A stretch of 64,000 nt of DNA from Atherix ibis (GCA_958298945.1 OY282605.1:114820267-114884266), one strand, 5' to 3'. Counted from the stretch's first letter, positions 1 through 11,929 are shown. Numbers and translations are program-made. The notes: generated from the letters alone by a model not told the origin.

Positions 1-736
1 TTTTTTGGGTGATATTTTCTTTAAATATTCATATTTCCAATCAGAAAACTACTACATTAAATATAAACCATGTTAAGTTTACGTCTTTCGAACAAGCAAA
101 CATAAAAATAAAAAATTTCCAAAAATATTAAATGAATAAGAAAAATTTATATATAAACTATGATATTACTATAGATATCTTTTATCCATATAAGATAATA
201 ATTATAAATAAAGTAGCATTTTTATTTAATTAAAATTTTTTGTTTCTATTTAAACAAAAAAAATTTCAATATTTTCTTTCATTGATTAAATATTCGTAAA
301 AAATTTCAATATTGGGAGAGAAAAAAATTAATTGTTTTGAATATTAATTAAAAATAATCATGCTGAGCTTCTTTTTTTCCTCAACATAATTTTAATCGAT
401 TAATTTAGATTGTTCAAAAAAAATTTTTAAACAATATTTCAGTTTTTCTTTCAAATTCTTTTTATTTTAGTATCTTTTGAAATACAATAGTTTTTATAAG
501 ATTACTAATAGGGAGAGTGAAAGAATATCTATTTTTTTTTAAATTATATGTTAATATTAATATTAAATATAATAATTATATAAAATAGCTTTTATTAAAT
601 AAAGTATCATATCTGGGATAGCGAGAACTTTGGTTTTGCTCATGACAATTTTTATAATTCGATTACAAAACCTTACAAATGATTTAGACAAATATTTCCA
701 GTTGCCATAAACAAAAATCTTCTATGTTCTTAAAAT
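1..736. other. AT-rich stretch without a recognisable gene
   Basis: Very AT-rich sequence with homopolymer runs and no open frame of note. A short stretch near 640-700 resembles the spacer motif that accompanies the old transposon relics elsewhere in the window (a 'cttacaaatg' core), but no element could be delimited. Confidence 0.5.
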
Positions 737-908
737 GGTTATTCATTTTTCATTTTTGAAAGTAAAATTCAATAAAATATATTTTTAATAAAGTTTTTAA
801 TAAAAATTTTATTTAATTATATTTCTAATATATTGCCATTATTTTTTTTTTATTATACTTAATTATTTTGAGGTTATGTTTGATTAATTTTTTTGCACAA
901 TTTTGGAT

Positions 909-980
909 AAAAATCAGTCATAAATTAAGGGCTTTAAAACTTAATAATAATTTAAAGCCCTTAACTAATGACTGATTTTT
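909..980. repeat. Long hairpin, 30-bp arms
   Basis: Arms 909-938 and 951-980 are inverted repeats with 28 of 30 positions paired and a 12-nt loop. It lies inside relic A1. The motif 'gactgatttt' of the arm also occurs in A-associated spacers (4965, 7150, 8045), so the hairpin may come from two inverted copies of spacer sequence. Confidence 0.8.
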
Positions 981-1072
981 AAACATATAATACTTTATAT
1001 ATTTCTATAAGAAAAAGTTTAAGATATCAAATTACATTATTTGAGAGATCATTTATCTTGAAGCTATAGCCC

Positions 1073-1300
1073 TCAGAATGATGGTAACAGGGTCTCCTTC
1101 TTAATTTTCAAAGAAATGAGGGCGAATGAAAACTTCAGATAAAAAGGCATAGCAAATAAATATTTTTCATGGATATAGTAGTTTTTTACCATTATTTGTA
1201 AGTTTTTTGAGATGTTTCCATTAATCGAGAAATGAGCCTCATCACTGAAGAAAATTGTGTGCGTAGCTTTGCTATAGCAGAACTCACATTTTTTGTACAA
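1073..1300 (-). pseudogene. Transposase fragment of relic A1
   Basis: A 75-codon open remnant contains FFSDEAHFSINGNISKN, the first catalytic-Asp region (SDEAHF) of a large insect IS630-Tc1-mariner transposase group whose members usually read FSDEAHFxLNGYVNKQN. The next segment keeps IHEK, as in that family. Past a frame change, the 3' part reads PHFFEN, the usual GPYFFEN box. Both catalytic-domain ends are missing, so it is inactive. The same box occurs at 3345-3590, 6350-6560, 32720-32860, 43430-43640, 49290-49380 and 63110-63200, which supports a real family and not chance. Confidence 0.65.
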
Positions 1301-1447
1301 AAGTTTTTTATATAATGTTCTTTTTTTTTAGTAATAAATTGATTAATAATATTAAATGGCATATTTAATGCTAAAAAAATTTTATCTAATATTATATTTT
1401 AATTACTTATTATTTTTAAAATATATATTTTAAAATGGATAATTTTT

Positions 1448-3045
1448 ACTTCAACTTGCAAAACCCCACAAATGTTTCGAGAAATTTTCTATTGTTTTAT
1501 ATTAAGACAAAAATAATATACAATTTTTTAAGAAATTTTTAGTGTAATAATTACCAAATTAATCTATTAATTTTTAAAAAATTTTAAATGTACAAAAAAA
1601 TCATTTAATTTTGACTTGAAAAAGCAAGTACCACTTCCCTTGTATTGCTCGTTGTAAAATACAAATAAATCTTTCAATAATTCAAAATAATTTAATACAA
1701 TAACATTTAATAGGTAACAATAAAAATTTCTAAAATAAAATCATAAATGTCGATATCAATAATGATTTTATCGCATATTCAATTTCGATTATGAGCATTG
1801 TTTATTAATAACAATAAATCTACTATAGACGAATATAAATATTAATCTTAACACGTTTTTAATTAAATAAACTAATAAATATTTACATAATTTCTATTTT
1901 ATTTTTAACTATTTTTCTTCTTAATTTCAGATTGAGTACAAAGATTAAAATACTACAGCACGTGTGAATGGATAGCTGACGCTTATATGATCAAAGTGAG
2001 TATATATTAAGCAATATTGTATTAACTTGAAAGTGCACAAGGGTAGTCCTTGGTAATGAGTCCCTTAGTGGTGATTGTGTTAAATTCTTTATTCCTATCG
2101 TATCCGTTAATGTTCGTTAAATTTATTAATAATAATAACATCTTTGCGTAAATATATAAGCAAAAAATCTTATATATTTACAAGAAATTTTTAATTGATC
2201 AATGTTTTTACCATAAACAACACCTCCTTGTCTCTGGTGAACATAATCGCACATTACATATTTTCAGCCTACGTACTTATTTCCAGTATGGTACTAATAT
2301 GCTCACTTGCATAATTGTTATATGCAATTTCATCAAGAATTAATTATAATTACACCTGATGATGTATTACAGGAAAATCATCAACATCCGTAGGACCACA
2401 CACATTAATTAGCAAGTCTGCTGCGAAAATTATTACCGACGATTTTTTTTTTTGTTATTTTCTTCTCGTCCATCATTTACTTTTTTTTCCTTCTATTCCT
2501 ACTCTTATACAGGTTGTCATTATTTTCTTTTTACAATTTATTTAAACCACCTCGATTGGAATTATTGGTTAACGTAAACGGATCTTTTTCCTGCGTCAAG
2601 AGTACTCGAATAGATAGCGTGCAAATTTCAAGTAAATTAATGCAAATTGAGAAATGCAAATAGCAAAATTACATAAGAAATTATTTGCGTACGCATTAAT
2701 AAGTCAAACGCACTAATCTCAATAATTTCAGATACGATGTGGAATAGATTTTGCAAAAAAAACTGGCATGTTGGTTTTTAGATAAAGATTTAATTGAAAA
2801 CGATTTGGCGGAAAACACCTGCCGCTGCACTAGATTCTCTATTAAATTTCAACATTTCGGTAACGCCTTCAATTTAAATTAAGCATAAAATATGCTTAAC
2901 ATCGACTATAATTATACAATATGACTATAATTAAGAGTTAACAATTTTTCATTGAATAAATAGATTTAATGTTAACAACATTTAAGTAAAACAAAAAATA
3001 TAATATTTTTCTCTTGTTTTTCTCAATATTCCTAATGTTAATAAG
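1448..3045. other. No gene recognised; one splice-flanked candidate
   Basis: Unique AT-rich sequence. Nothing coding is visible apart from a short stretch with good splice signals (1931-1995, listed separately). Confidence 0.5.
1931..1995 (+). other. Candidate non-coding exon, 65 bp
   Basis: A pyrimidine-rich tract ending in TTTCAG stops at 1930, and a textbook GTGAGTAT donor begins at 1996. All three frames between them contain stops, so if transcribed it would be untranslated or non-coding RNA. The basis is splice signals only; chance occurrence is quite possible in 64 kb. Confidence 0.2.
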
Positions 3046-3769
3046 GGATTATTCAATTTATAATTTGGAAAGTAAAAATTATTCAAAATTCTTTTTTAGA
3101 AAAATTTTTCATAAATTTTAAATTTTTTTAATTACTTCATTTTTGCCATTATTAATAAAAAATAGTATAATTTAAAAAAAAAGTTACATGACTTCTTGCA
3201 GGAATTGATCCTTTTGAGGTATTTTTTTAAGAATTTGCCGCACAATTCGGATTCTAATTTGGCAATGACTTGATAGATTAAAACACATATATTCCAATTT
3301 AAAATCTATAAATTTAAAACTTAGAAAAAATCGGTTATCGTACGTCTACAGCAATCAAAATTGACGGTAACAGTCTCTACTTCTTTATTTTCAAAGAAAT
3401 ACGAGCCAATGACATCTTAGCCAAAAATCCACACAACATAGTCAGTTTTTGCAGATACAATAATATTTTTTTAGGATTGAAAAGGCTCATATATAGCAAT
3501 GTGGCTTATTGCCATGGCCACAGACACAGAAATGAGCCTCATCGCTGAAGCAAATTGCGTTTGAAATACGGCTCCGGCTAAATCAGCACTTTTGTAAAAA
3601 GTTTTTATAATATATAAAAGTATATCCCTAATATTTATTAATTATTTTTTTCTTTGTTGTTTATAATAATTTTTATTTAGTAAAAAAAATGCCATTAAAA
3701 AACATAAAAAATTTTAATAATTACTAAATATTATGAATATACTTTTTGAACCGTAAAATGCATAATCTG
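3046..3769 (-). mobile_element. Relic A2, old IS630-Tc1-mariner element
   Basis: Complete short relic. The left end (ggattattcaatttataatt) starts at 3046 and the inverted right end (actttttgaaccgtaaaatg) is at 3741-3760, running to about 3769. Minus-strand remnants of the transposase C-terminus lie at 3187-3276 and of its middle at 3345-3590. The length of about 724 bp is close to that of A1 and A8, suggesting a common internally deleted form. Mariner V1 starts about 20 bp outside its right end. Confidence 0.65.
3345..3590 (-). pseudogene. Transposase fragment of relic A2
   Basis: Read on the minus strand, the stretch contains CFSDEAHF, then a decayed linker, VVWIFG and GSYFFENKE, which match the order of blocks (SDEAHF, KVTVWCG, GPYFFEN) of the same transposase group as in A1. 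Several stops and frame changes are present, so it is a fossil. A further minus-strand piece at 3187-3276 corresponds to the C-terminal 'VIxELQPEMCEKVIEN' region. Confidence 0.55.
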
Positions 3770-3935
3770 TCAACGCTAATAACTGAAACTACGACGTCTG
3801 TTCAAAAAGTATCGCGAATTTTGAATTTCCGCGGGCTACGTATATTCGATTTTCGATTTTTTATGGCGTTATGTTGGGGCTCATGTCACTCAATTATGCC
3901 GACAAGTTCGGCCATTTTTAATGTTCAGTTAATTT

Positions 3936-4493
3936 TTGACAGCTGATTTGCTTGCACGTGTTTTGTCTCGTTTTCGATTTTTGCTCAATTTCGACCAAAA
4001 ACAGCATCACTTTAACATTGCTAAGGAGCTGTTAGACTCTGCCCGCGATGACCCAAATTTGCTCCAGAGGGTCATAACTGTTGGCGAATCATGGGTTTAT
4101 GGTTATGACGTGGAAACCAAAGCTCAATCATCCCAATGGAAGCTGCCCCACGAGCCAAGACCGAAAAAAGCGCGCCAAGTTCGGTCGAATGTGAAGGTTT
4201 TGCTTACAGTTTTCTTCGATTACAGGGGCGTGGTTCATCACAGGGTAGAACTGTCAATAAGAAATATTACCTGCAAGTTATGCGCAAGTAACGTGAAGCA
4301 ATCCGCCAGAAACGCCCGGATTTGTGGAAGAACAAAAATTGGCTTTTTGCACCATGATAACGTTCCTGCTCACGCATCGTCGCTTGTGAGCGAATTTTTG
4401 CCCAAAAACAATACTATAATAATGCCGCAGCCACCGTATTCCCCATATTTAACCCCCTGTGATTTTTTCTTATTCCCGAAACAGATTCTTTGA
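3936..4493 (+). pseudogene. Catalytic-domain-only mariner transposase, V1
   Basis: A 185-codon open frame begins in former 5' non-coding sequence (MTADLLARVL) and runs into FDQKQHHFNIAKELL, so the DNA-binding half is absent. The first catalytic motif is changed (consensus TGDESW reads TVGESW, so the Asp is lost). The second (HHDNVPAH) and third (TPCDFF) Asp remain. Between about 4236 and 4350 a 14-bp deletion shifts the frame and a later +1 restores it. DNA cleavage activity is not expected. The family is a DD34D mariner; I could not fix the subfamily. Confidence 0.7.
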
Positions 4494-4695
4494 TCCATTT
4501 TTTGGAATGGGAAAAAATCGAAGGCGAGCCAAAACACGTGGAAGCAAAGCAGCTGTAAAAAATTAAGTGAACTTTCAAAATGGCCGAACTCGTCGGTACA
4601 TAAATACTAACATAACGCCACAAAAAAAAATCGAAATTCATATATACGTAAACCGTGGAAGATCAAAATTCGCGATATTTTTTGAGTGCAATTAA
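4483..4695 (-). repeat. Inverted copy of a mariner V 5' end
   Basis: Reverse complement of the first about 215 bp of the long V form, including the sequence around the original ATG (ccattttttggaatgg on the plus strand). The copied 5' end still has sequence that is deleted from V1's own left arm, so it came from another, longer copy. Confidence 0.75.
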
Positions 4696-4699
4696 ATGT

Positions 4700-6128
4700 T
4701 TAGTAAATGCAACTAAAAATATTTTTAGTGCAAATAAAATATAAATAAAAAAAAAATAAACGAAATAGCATTTTTAATTACATATAACATTTTAATATTT
4801 TGTTAAATACTATTAAATGGGGATAAAAAGGTTTTAAATTTCCTCTGAGACAGCAGTCGAATTAGTACGCTGTATATGAACATTTGTAAGGTTTAATTGA
4901 AATGAGCAATATTTTTTTCTTCATATATAGTTTGTCAAGTAAAATCACTTTTGGCATGGCATCAGGACTGATTTTAACAATTATTACAATTTTTTTAGAA
5001 ATAAAATTAATTTATATTTTAATAACTAAATATATTTAAATAATAGTTTTATTACAAATACTGAAAATTCATTAAAAATACGTCGATAAAAATAGATTTT
5101 TCCACCATTTATTTATTAAAAAATTTCCCCTAAACAATTCCAATATTTGTATTATCCTTCTTTCCAGTCATTCTAATATTGTTAATGATTATTATGATAT
5201 TTAATTTTTTTTTTAAATGTGCATTACAACTATGAGTATTTATTTAAAAACTGGGCAAAAAAAAAACGACCAAAGGAAACAAACAAACAAGGTTCAAACA
5301 GATAGAAAATAGTTCAAGTGATGATCTTTACTAGAATTATGCAGCAAAATATGAATTGTTTGTCTCGAGGCCCTCTGTACCCGTTTATAGTATATTCTAA
5401 TAAACTAACAAGCTATACTATGTAGTACGTGTACCATAGATACAAGATACAAACAACTACAAGATATTCTTTGTATTTAGGCAGGTCTGCGCGCATGTAC
5501 GTAAGTGTACAGTCATAGGCCATGCGTGGGATTTGCACGTTCTTTTCAATCTTCTCAGGAATTTCGTGGGCGAGGCTATAGTATTTTCATTTACTCACAT
5601 TATTTTTGGATTTTTTCTTCATCTTAATTCTAACTCCATTTTGTAATCTTTGACTTTTTCCTTTCTATTTTTTTCCCTCTCTGATTTAGTTTTAGTTTTA
5701 ACGGCTTCTTTTGTTTCCCTAACTTAAATTCTGTATTTATTTGTACACGATTTTCTTTTCTTTTATTTCGAAACAAACGCTTTGGAAAATGATTTTTTTC
5801 CTTCATTTTTTACTGTCTAATTTAAATTAAGGAAGATTGCTAATAGTGATTAACGAGTAAATAACATATATAATAAATTATGTGAAAATATACATAGTTT
5901 TCTGGAAATATTAAAATATACACTAACATGAATTACTAGCAAGATAATATATCTGGTTTAAGTAGGAAACTATGGTTTTGTTGTGGGTGTTTTTAAATAT
6001 GAACTACAGTTATTAGGAGTTATATAGCCAATAGAATTATAAAATATTTATTTAACAAAACAATATTCATAAAATTACACAAAAATTCCAAAAAAAAAAA
6101 AAACTTTTTATAAAAATCCTATTATATA
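4700..6128. other. No gene recognised
   Basis: AT-rich sequence. Around 4870-5000 it resembles the spacer part of the 445-bp array unit found at 6825-8640 (the 'acatttgtaaggttta' and 'aggactgatttta' motifs in order). No open frame or element ends were seen between 5000 and 6120. Confidence 0.5.
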
Positions 6129-6989
6129 GGGTGGCTATCCATTTTATAGTTTGGAAAGCAAAAATTACGGATATGGCAGTTATTAAATAAATAGAGAATT
6201 TAAAAAAAATACTTATTTAGTATTAAATTTGCCATTTTAAATTTTATATAAAAACTAGTAAACAAAAATTTTTACTACGATCAAATAGTAAAATCTATAA
6301 CAATTTTGATTCTAGCGTAGACATATTTAGAGCTTTCAGAGCAAGTTATTTATTTAGCAATGAGGATCAGCTCTCGTTTAGTGGATATATCAATAAGTAA
6401 TATTATCATACTATTTATATAGAGCTTTGAAAACGCACAAGTAACTGTGCAAAAGCCATAGTATCCACAGAAAGTTACTATCTGGAGTTTATTTTGGTCT
6501 AAGGTGTCATTTGCCCTGAAAACTACGAGACCATAACTATATATTCTGAGCACTATAGCTACTACTGGTAATCATATAATTTTTTATCTAAACCTAAGGA
6601 CTCCAATCCGGATCATTCATGATTTTAAAATGGCTATTAAAAAGAGTTGCCACGTCATCTAATTTTGAGATTTGATGACATTAATTGTTTGAACTTATTC
6701 TTTTAAATTTCACACTAACGTAGATAATTTTCAAACTTGAAAGTATTTAATAACAAATATCCCTCAAGTAATGGCCGAATTACAGCCCGGAATGTGCAAA
6801 AAAAAAGTCAACAAAAATTTCTTTAAAAGTATCAAGACCTGCAAGTATTAGTCTTATAAATGCAATTCAAATAATTGTTTAAATAATGGCAAAATTAAAG
6901 CAATATAACTAAAATAAAATATTATCAACATCTAAATTTAAAATGTATTCGAATAAATTTTACTTTCCAGAGCGCAAATCGGATAACCC
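6129..6989 (+). mobile_element. Relic A3, old IS630-Tc1-mariner element
   Basis: Both ends are readable: left gggtggctatccattttata at 6129 and the inverted right end tccagagcgcaaatcggata, finishing near 6989. Length is about 861 bp. Plus-strand remnants include FSNEDQLSFSGYINK (6350-6395; consensus FSDEAHFxLNGYVNK), KPLYPQKVTIW-like sequence near 6450, and a C-terminal VMAELQPGMCKKK near 6770. The right half runs into a tandem array. Confidence 0.65.
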
Positions 6990-8640
6990 TTTTTAACTTA
7001 CATTACGATTTTTTCCTTAAAAAGAAAAAATTGATAACTTTTTTAGAACAAAAAACTAAGGTGAATAAACATTTGTAAGGTTTAGTCAAAAAAAGAAATT
7101 TCTCTCCATTGATTCTCATATATATGTAAAATCAATGTCATCGTGGCATTAGGACTGATTTTAAGAATTTTTACTATTCGTTTTTGAATAGTAGTAATTA
7201 CAATTTACCTCAAAAGTATTGAGCAAATATAGTTTTATAAAAGCAATTTAAATAACTGTTTTTGTTTAAATAATGCCACAATTAAACAAATAAAAATAAA
7301 TTAAAATTTTATCAAAATCTAAATTTAAAGTATATTTGGTTAAATTTTACTTTCCAAAAATCAAATTGGATAACGCTTTTTAATTTGGATTATCATCGTT
7401 TCTTTTAAAAAAAAAAACAAAATGGATAACTTTTTAGTACAAAAAACCTAACATATATCGACATTTATAAGGTTTAGTCGAAAAAAGATAATTTTTAACA
7501 CAAAAAACTGGGGTGTATGAACATTTGTAAGGTTTAGTCAAAAAAAGAAATTTCTCTCCATTGATTATCATATAAAATCAATGTCATCGTGGCATTAGGA
7601 CTTATTTTAAGAATTTTTACTATTCGTTTTTAAATAGTAGTAATTACAATTTACCTCCAAAGTATTGAGCAAATATAGTCTTCTAAAAACAATTTAAATA
7701 ACTGTTTTTGTTTAAATAATGCCACAATTAAGCAAATAAAAATAAATTAAAATTTTATCAAAATCTAAATTTAAAGTATATTTGGTTAAATTTTACTTTC
7801 CAAAAATCAAATTGGATAATACTTTTTAATTTGGATTACCATCGTTTCTTTTAAAAAAAAAAACAAAATGGATAACTTTTTAGTACAAAAAACCTAACAT
7901 ATATCGACATTTGTAAGGTTTAGTCGAAAAAAGATAATTTTTAACACAAAAAACTAGGGTGTATGAACATTTGTAAGGTTTAGTCAAAAAAAGAAATTTC
8001 TCTCCATTGATTATCATATAAAATCAATGTCATCATGGCATTAGGACTTATTTTAAGAATTTTTACTATTCGTTTTTAAATAGTAGTAATTACAATTTTT
8101 CCTCAAAAGTATTGAGCAAATATAGTCTTATAAAAGCAATTTAAATAACTTTTTTTGTTTAACAAATGTCATAATTAAGCAAATATAAATAAATTAAAAT
8201 TTTATCAATGTCTAAATTTAAAATATATTTCGGTGAATTTTACTTTCCAAAAATCAAATTGGATAATACTTTTTAATTTAGATTACCATCGTTTCTTTAA
8301 AAAAAAAATGGATAACTTTTTAGTACAAAAAACCTAGCATATATTAACATTTGTAAGGTTTAGTCAAAAAAGCTAATTTTTTTAAACAAAAAACTAGGGT
8401 TATGAACATTTGTAAGGTTTAGTCAAACAAATAAATTTCTCTCCATTGATTCTCATATAAAATCAAAGTAATCGTGAAATCAGAATTTGTACTATTCATT
8501 TTTAAATACTAGTAATTAAAAAAATAATAATGCCAATATTTTGTCAATCTAAATAAAGAAAAGCTTTATTTAAATCTAATTCAAAAATATACTATATTTA
8601 AATTCACTTTCCAAAATATAAATTGGATATTTAAATAAAA
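6825..8640 (+). repeat. Tandem array of about 445-bp units
   Basis: Landmarks recur in order: 'gtaaggtttagtc...aaatttctctcc' at about 7079, 7527, 7971 and 8410, and the A-type right end ('actttccaaaaatcaaattggata') at about 7350, 7795 and 8245. The spacing is about 440-448 bp. Each unit consists of the 3' end of relic A3, its right terminus, and about 250 bp of flank. The last unit is shorter and more diverged. The middle two units are nearly identical, so part of the amplification is recent relative to the age of the element. Confidence 0.8.
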
Positions 8641-10489
8641 AAAATAAAAAAAAATATATTTAAAAAATTTGGGAGAATTTTTATTTGAATGTCCTTGAAT
8701 TTTCGATAAGACAATTTTAAATATGAATAAAATTCCCTTAAGCATGAATAAAATTACGAACACTGTCAATTTGCTTGTCTTAATGTTTATAACAATCGAA
8801 TTTAACAAACGAACTCTTTGTACTTTGATATTGAATGTCAATGGCCCAAATGAATGTTCACTTGTCCAACAGTTAACATAAAATGAGTAGAAGAAAAAAA
8901 ATTGTTTACAAAGAAAACTTTACAAAAGATTGACTATTTAAATGCAAATTCAATTTGACCTCAAGTGTTCTGAGAACAATCCCAGTTTCTGATATCTAAT
9001 ATCACAGATCTTAATGCAATTGACATTCATAGTAAGGTCAGAAGTGCTCGTAAGTGAGTAGGAATATTAGAAAAATACAAAACAGCAGCTGAATTGTCTG
9101 TTGTTTTTTTTTGTTATTTAAGTTGGGACTTAACGTACAGATAACAAAAGGAGACAAGATACTCGTAGTAAGTTATAGCAATCGTATCTATCGTATCGAT
9201 AAATTTGATTCAATTCAATTCGATGCTATTCAAGCTTACAATATTCCCAATTTGCCTACAGGTGACAATATACACGTACACTAGTAATTTGCAATGCGAA
9301 AAAAACCCATGTTACGTCGTCTCTCCATTCTTAGATGAGCTTCGTTGTGCTTCATTAATTTACGGTGGTTCTGAATTAATAACAACCAAACACATCTGAA
9401 TATATCTTCGAATCTGAATATGACTTTCAAAACGGTATTCCGTATATACATGTACAGAGCCATCAAGTGGCCAACATCACCTGACATGATAGCCAACACC
9501 ATTGAAGGCAAATGTAAATATTTGGCAAACAAACTGTGAAGGGACTGACATCAGTTTACCTGGAGTACGCATGAAGTCTAAACTGAACACTATCTGACCA
9601 TTGATCAGTTGCTGATTCGACTTGCATTCATGTTCGATTTGCAAGATTTCGAATCATCTTTGCCAAAGAATTTTATCATTGGATTATTTGCTTGGGCATC
9701 AATTGCTTGTGTGGGCATCTATTCGTGCCGCTAACATGAATTCATAATTTACCTACCTTCGAGATCTAAAAACCAACTCTGACGTATTGATAAAATTTGA
9801 ATACGCTCGTATGGAAATGAGGAAGCCTCCAGAATCGGAACCGAAGCAAAACTTGTTGGAAAATAGTCATGATCAAGCCTAGAGGTACTCAGGTGCACAT
9901 CTGGGTGGTAATTACTTTTGAATAGCTAAGAGTTCTTTTATGTTCTGGAATCGATAGAACCCCGTACCTAGGGCAGACACATAATAGCCACTATTTGTGG
10001 TAGATTTTCTCCGGTAACAACCTGCCATTTGTATTGTGGTCTGGTGATTCGAGTTTTCAATTCCAATAGCTGCAAGCCGAGGCCGTATTTGCTCGTAACT
10101 GACGACTATTGGCTGGTAGCTTGTCTGTTTGTTCGGAAACATATTTGGTGGTAAACTTATTTTTATTTGCTGCACACTTTTGACTGTGTTTGGTCAGATA
10201 ATCGTATAATTGGGGAGCATTACTTGACGTATAGTATACGAGAATTTAACACGCTATTGTTGGCTTTGTTATGTTTAACGATTGTTTGCATTATCCGATT
10301 ATGATGGAAGGAACTTCATCAAATGGCATTACAACAGCATCGACAGTAATTTTAGTACTATCAAAAATAAAACCATCAAAACTATTCTTTTTGTTGTATT
10401 GAATATTTGGAATGTTTACCTATGCAAGAAATATGAATATTTTATCATTTTTCTACATTAAGAAATTTATGGAAAAACTTGTTGAGGAA
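8641..10489. other. No gene recognised
   Basis: Mixed-composition sequence, less AT-rich at 9250-10180. Several short frames occur on both strands (for example minus strand 9912-10175, 87 codons) but none matches a family I recognise, and they overlap one another. Confidence 0.4.
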
Positions 10490-10760
10490 AAGAATGGCAG
10501 GAAAGTAATAAGACCGGCATCACGATTTATGAGAAAATATACAGAAATACCACTCAAAGTGGCCTGAAGATTGCATCCAGCATTTTGACACCATTCTTAA
10601 CGTGAGTGACTACTTCGTCCCATATAAGAATTTCCAATTTTTTTTTTGTCTATTTGACACGATAGATCCTCACCAAATACCTCATGATAAGAGCAAAAAA
10701 GTAACAAATTATTAGTACGAACTGGCATTACTGAAACAGCAAAATTTAGAGCAAAGATGT
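10490..10760 (+). repeat. Dispersed repeat, copy 1
   Basis: Strongly similar to 37165-37400. Both copies keep an open 26-codon stretch ending ILNVSDYFVPYKN, with almost no amino-acid change between copies, which hints at an ancestral coding region. I do not recognise the protein. In both places the repeat is followed by the same 'gggctaagaagcagtggaag' block and then by the 270-bp array, so the whole is one composite repeat present twice. Confidence 0.65.
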
Positions 10761-10839
10761 GTCGTCAAATTTAATAGAAACTAATAACGCGCCTATAGAA
10801 AATATTCCTCCTAAAAAGAACATATTTTTTAAGAAAATA

Positions 10840-11850
10840 AAAAAAAATTAGGGGGGCTAAGAAGCAGTGGAAGACAAATTTTGGTAGGCTTTCAATATTG
10901 AAAACCGATAAAAATGTGGAACGAATGAAACTGTCATCCAAATTTTTTATAAAGAAGTCGTTGAAAGCCAATAGAGCGTTCTTTACGCCAGATCGGAAAA
11001 AATTGTTATTCACTCCAGATTGGGAAATATTTGACGGAAAAAAGCATTATTGAGGTTCCTCAGTTTGGACCCCAAAATCAAAAAAAAATTTAAAGAACGT
11101 CACCTCGGCTGAGGCTTAATTACTCTAAGCAGGAGGGTTGAAGTGAGGTATCTTATACAATCAGGCGCCTAGAATAAGCTGTTAACCAAGTTTTTTAATG
11201 AAGAAGTTTCTGAAAGGTTAAAATAAAGGTTTCAGATCAGATAATGTAGGCACTTGGATGAACGGCAGGAACCCTTTTTTCCCTTTTATTTCGGAAAAAA
11301 TAATTTCTGTGGTTCCTGGGCCCCCTATTCATCTGATATAAGTTAGCGTGGTCTTATTTGAACCCCAAGATTAAAAAGCTTTCAAGGACGTAATTTTGGG
11401 TGGCATCACTTAGAGCGTGAGGGTTTTTATAAGCTGTCAATTAGGTTTTTTAAAAGAAATTTTTCAAAGGCTCAAAAAAAAGGGTTCTCTTTGTCAGACC
11501 AGTCATTGTAGGCACTTAGATGAACCACAGAAACCCTATTTTTCCTTTATGTCGGACAAAGTTATTTCTGTAGTTTTCGAACCTCCCTATTCACCTGATC
11601 TAAATCTGCGTGACTTACTTTGAACCCCAAGATCAAAAAAAACTTTAAAGGACGTATATCGGCTGGCATCACTCGATGCGTGAGGGTACGAGTATGGGTT
11701 CTTATGCGATCAGGTATCTATGATAATCTTCAAACTAAGGTTTTTTTTATAAAGAGCCCTTGAAAGGCTAAAAAAAAAAAGTTAATTGGGTCAAATCGGT
11801 TGTGGTAGGCACTTTTATGAACCACAGGCTTATAGTTTCAGGCTGTTCAG
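10840..11850 (+). repeat. Tandem array 1, about 265-290-bp units
   Basis: The landmark 'ggctggcatcactcagagcg' recurs in degenerate form near 11105, 11390 and 11660, each followed by 'gggttcttatgcgatcaggt', a poly-T stretch, 'ggcacttggatgaaccacag', and a stretch reading PPYSPDLNLRDL in the best unit (11580-11620). That motif matches the third catalytic-Asp region of mariner-type transposases (PPYSPDLAPCDFF). About three units are visible; the sister array is at 37561-38885. Confidence 0.7.
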
Positions 11851-11929
11851 GCTCAAAAAAAAAGATAATTCACATTACTGAGAACAATCTGGGGCAACAC
11901 TATGAATTTTGTTGCTAGCTTGTAAATAA

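Larger units (their letters stand above)
737..1443 (-). mobile_element. Relic A1, old IS630-Tc1-mariner element
   Basis: First of about ten relics sharing degenerate inverted ends close to TTATCCAATTTATACTTTGG followed by AAAGTAAAA. The left end lies near 737-770 and the inverted right end near 1428-1443. The coding remnant runs on the minus strand. Length is about 700 bp, so most of a normal 1.2-1.5 kb element has been deleted. The family assignment rests on the transposase remnant at 1073-1300 and on the repeated end motif seen in A2-A10. Confidence 0.6.
3790..4695 (+). mobile_element. Mariner V1, HTH-deleted foldback derivative
   Basis: The left end at a TA dinucleotide (3790-3791) shows the V-lineage terminus GTCTGTTCAAAAAGTATCGC. 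In place of the normal 3' end, from 4483 onward the element carries about 210 bp that are the reverse complement of a V-type 5' end, including the region around the transposase start codon. The extreme right end is decayed. The 5' side also lacks the segment encoding the helix-turn-helix domain. V5 (51694-52489) has the same 3' junction and V4 (49399-50343) the same HTH deletion. Confidence 0.75.

Noticed and set aside
9250..10180. piggyBac-type transposase debris
   Set aside because: Composition and short frames prompted the idea, but no DDE motif or TTAA-flanked ends could be read.
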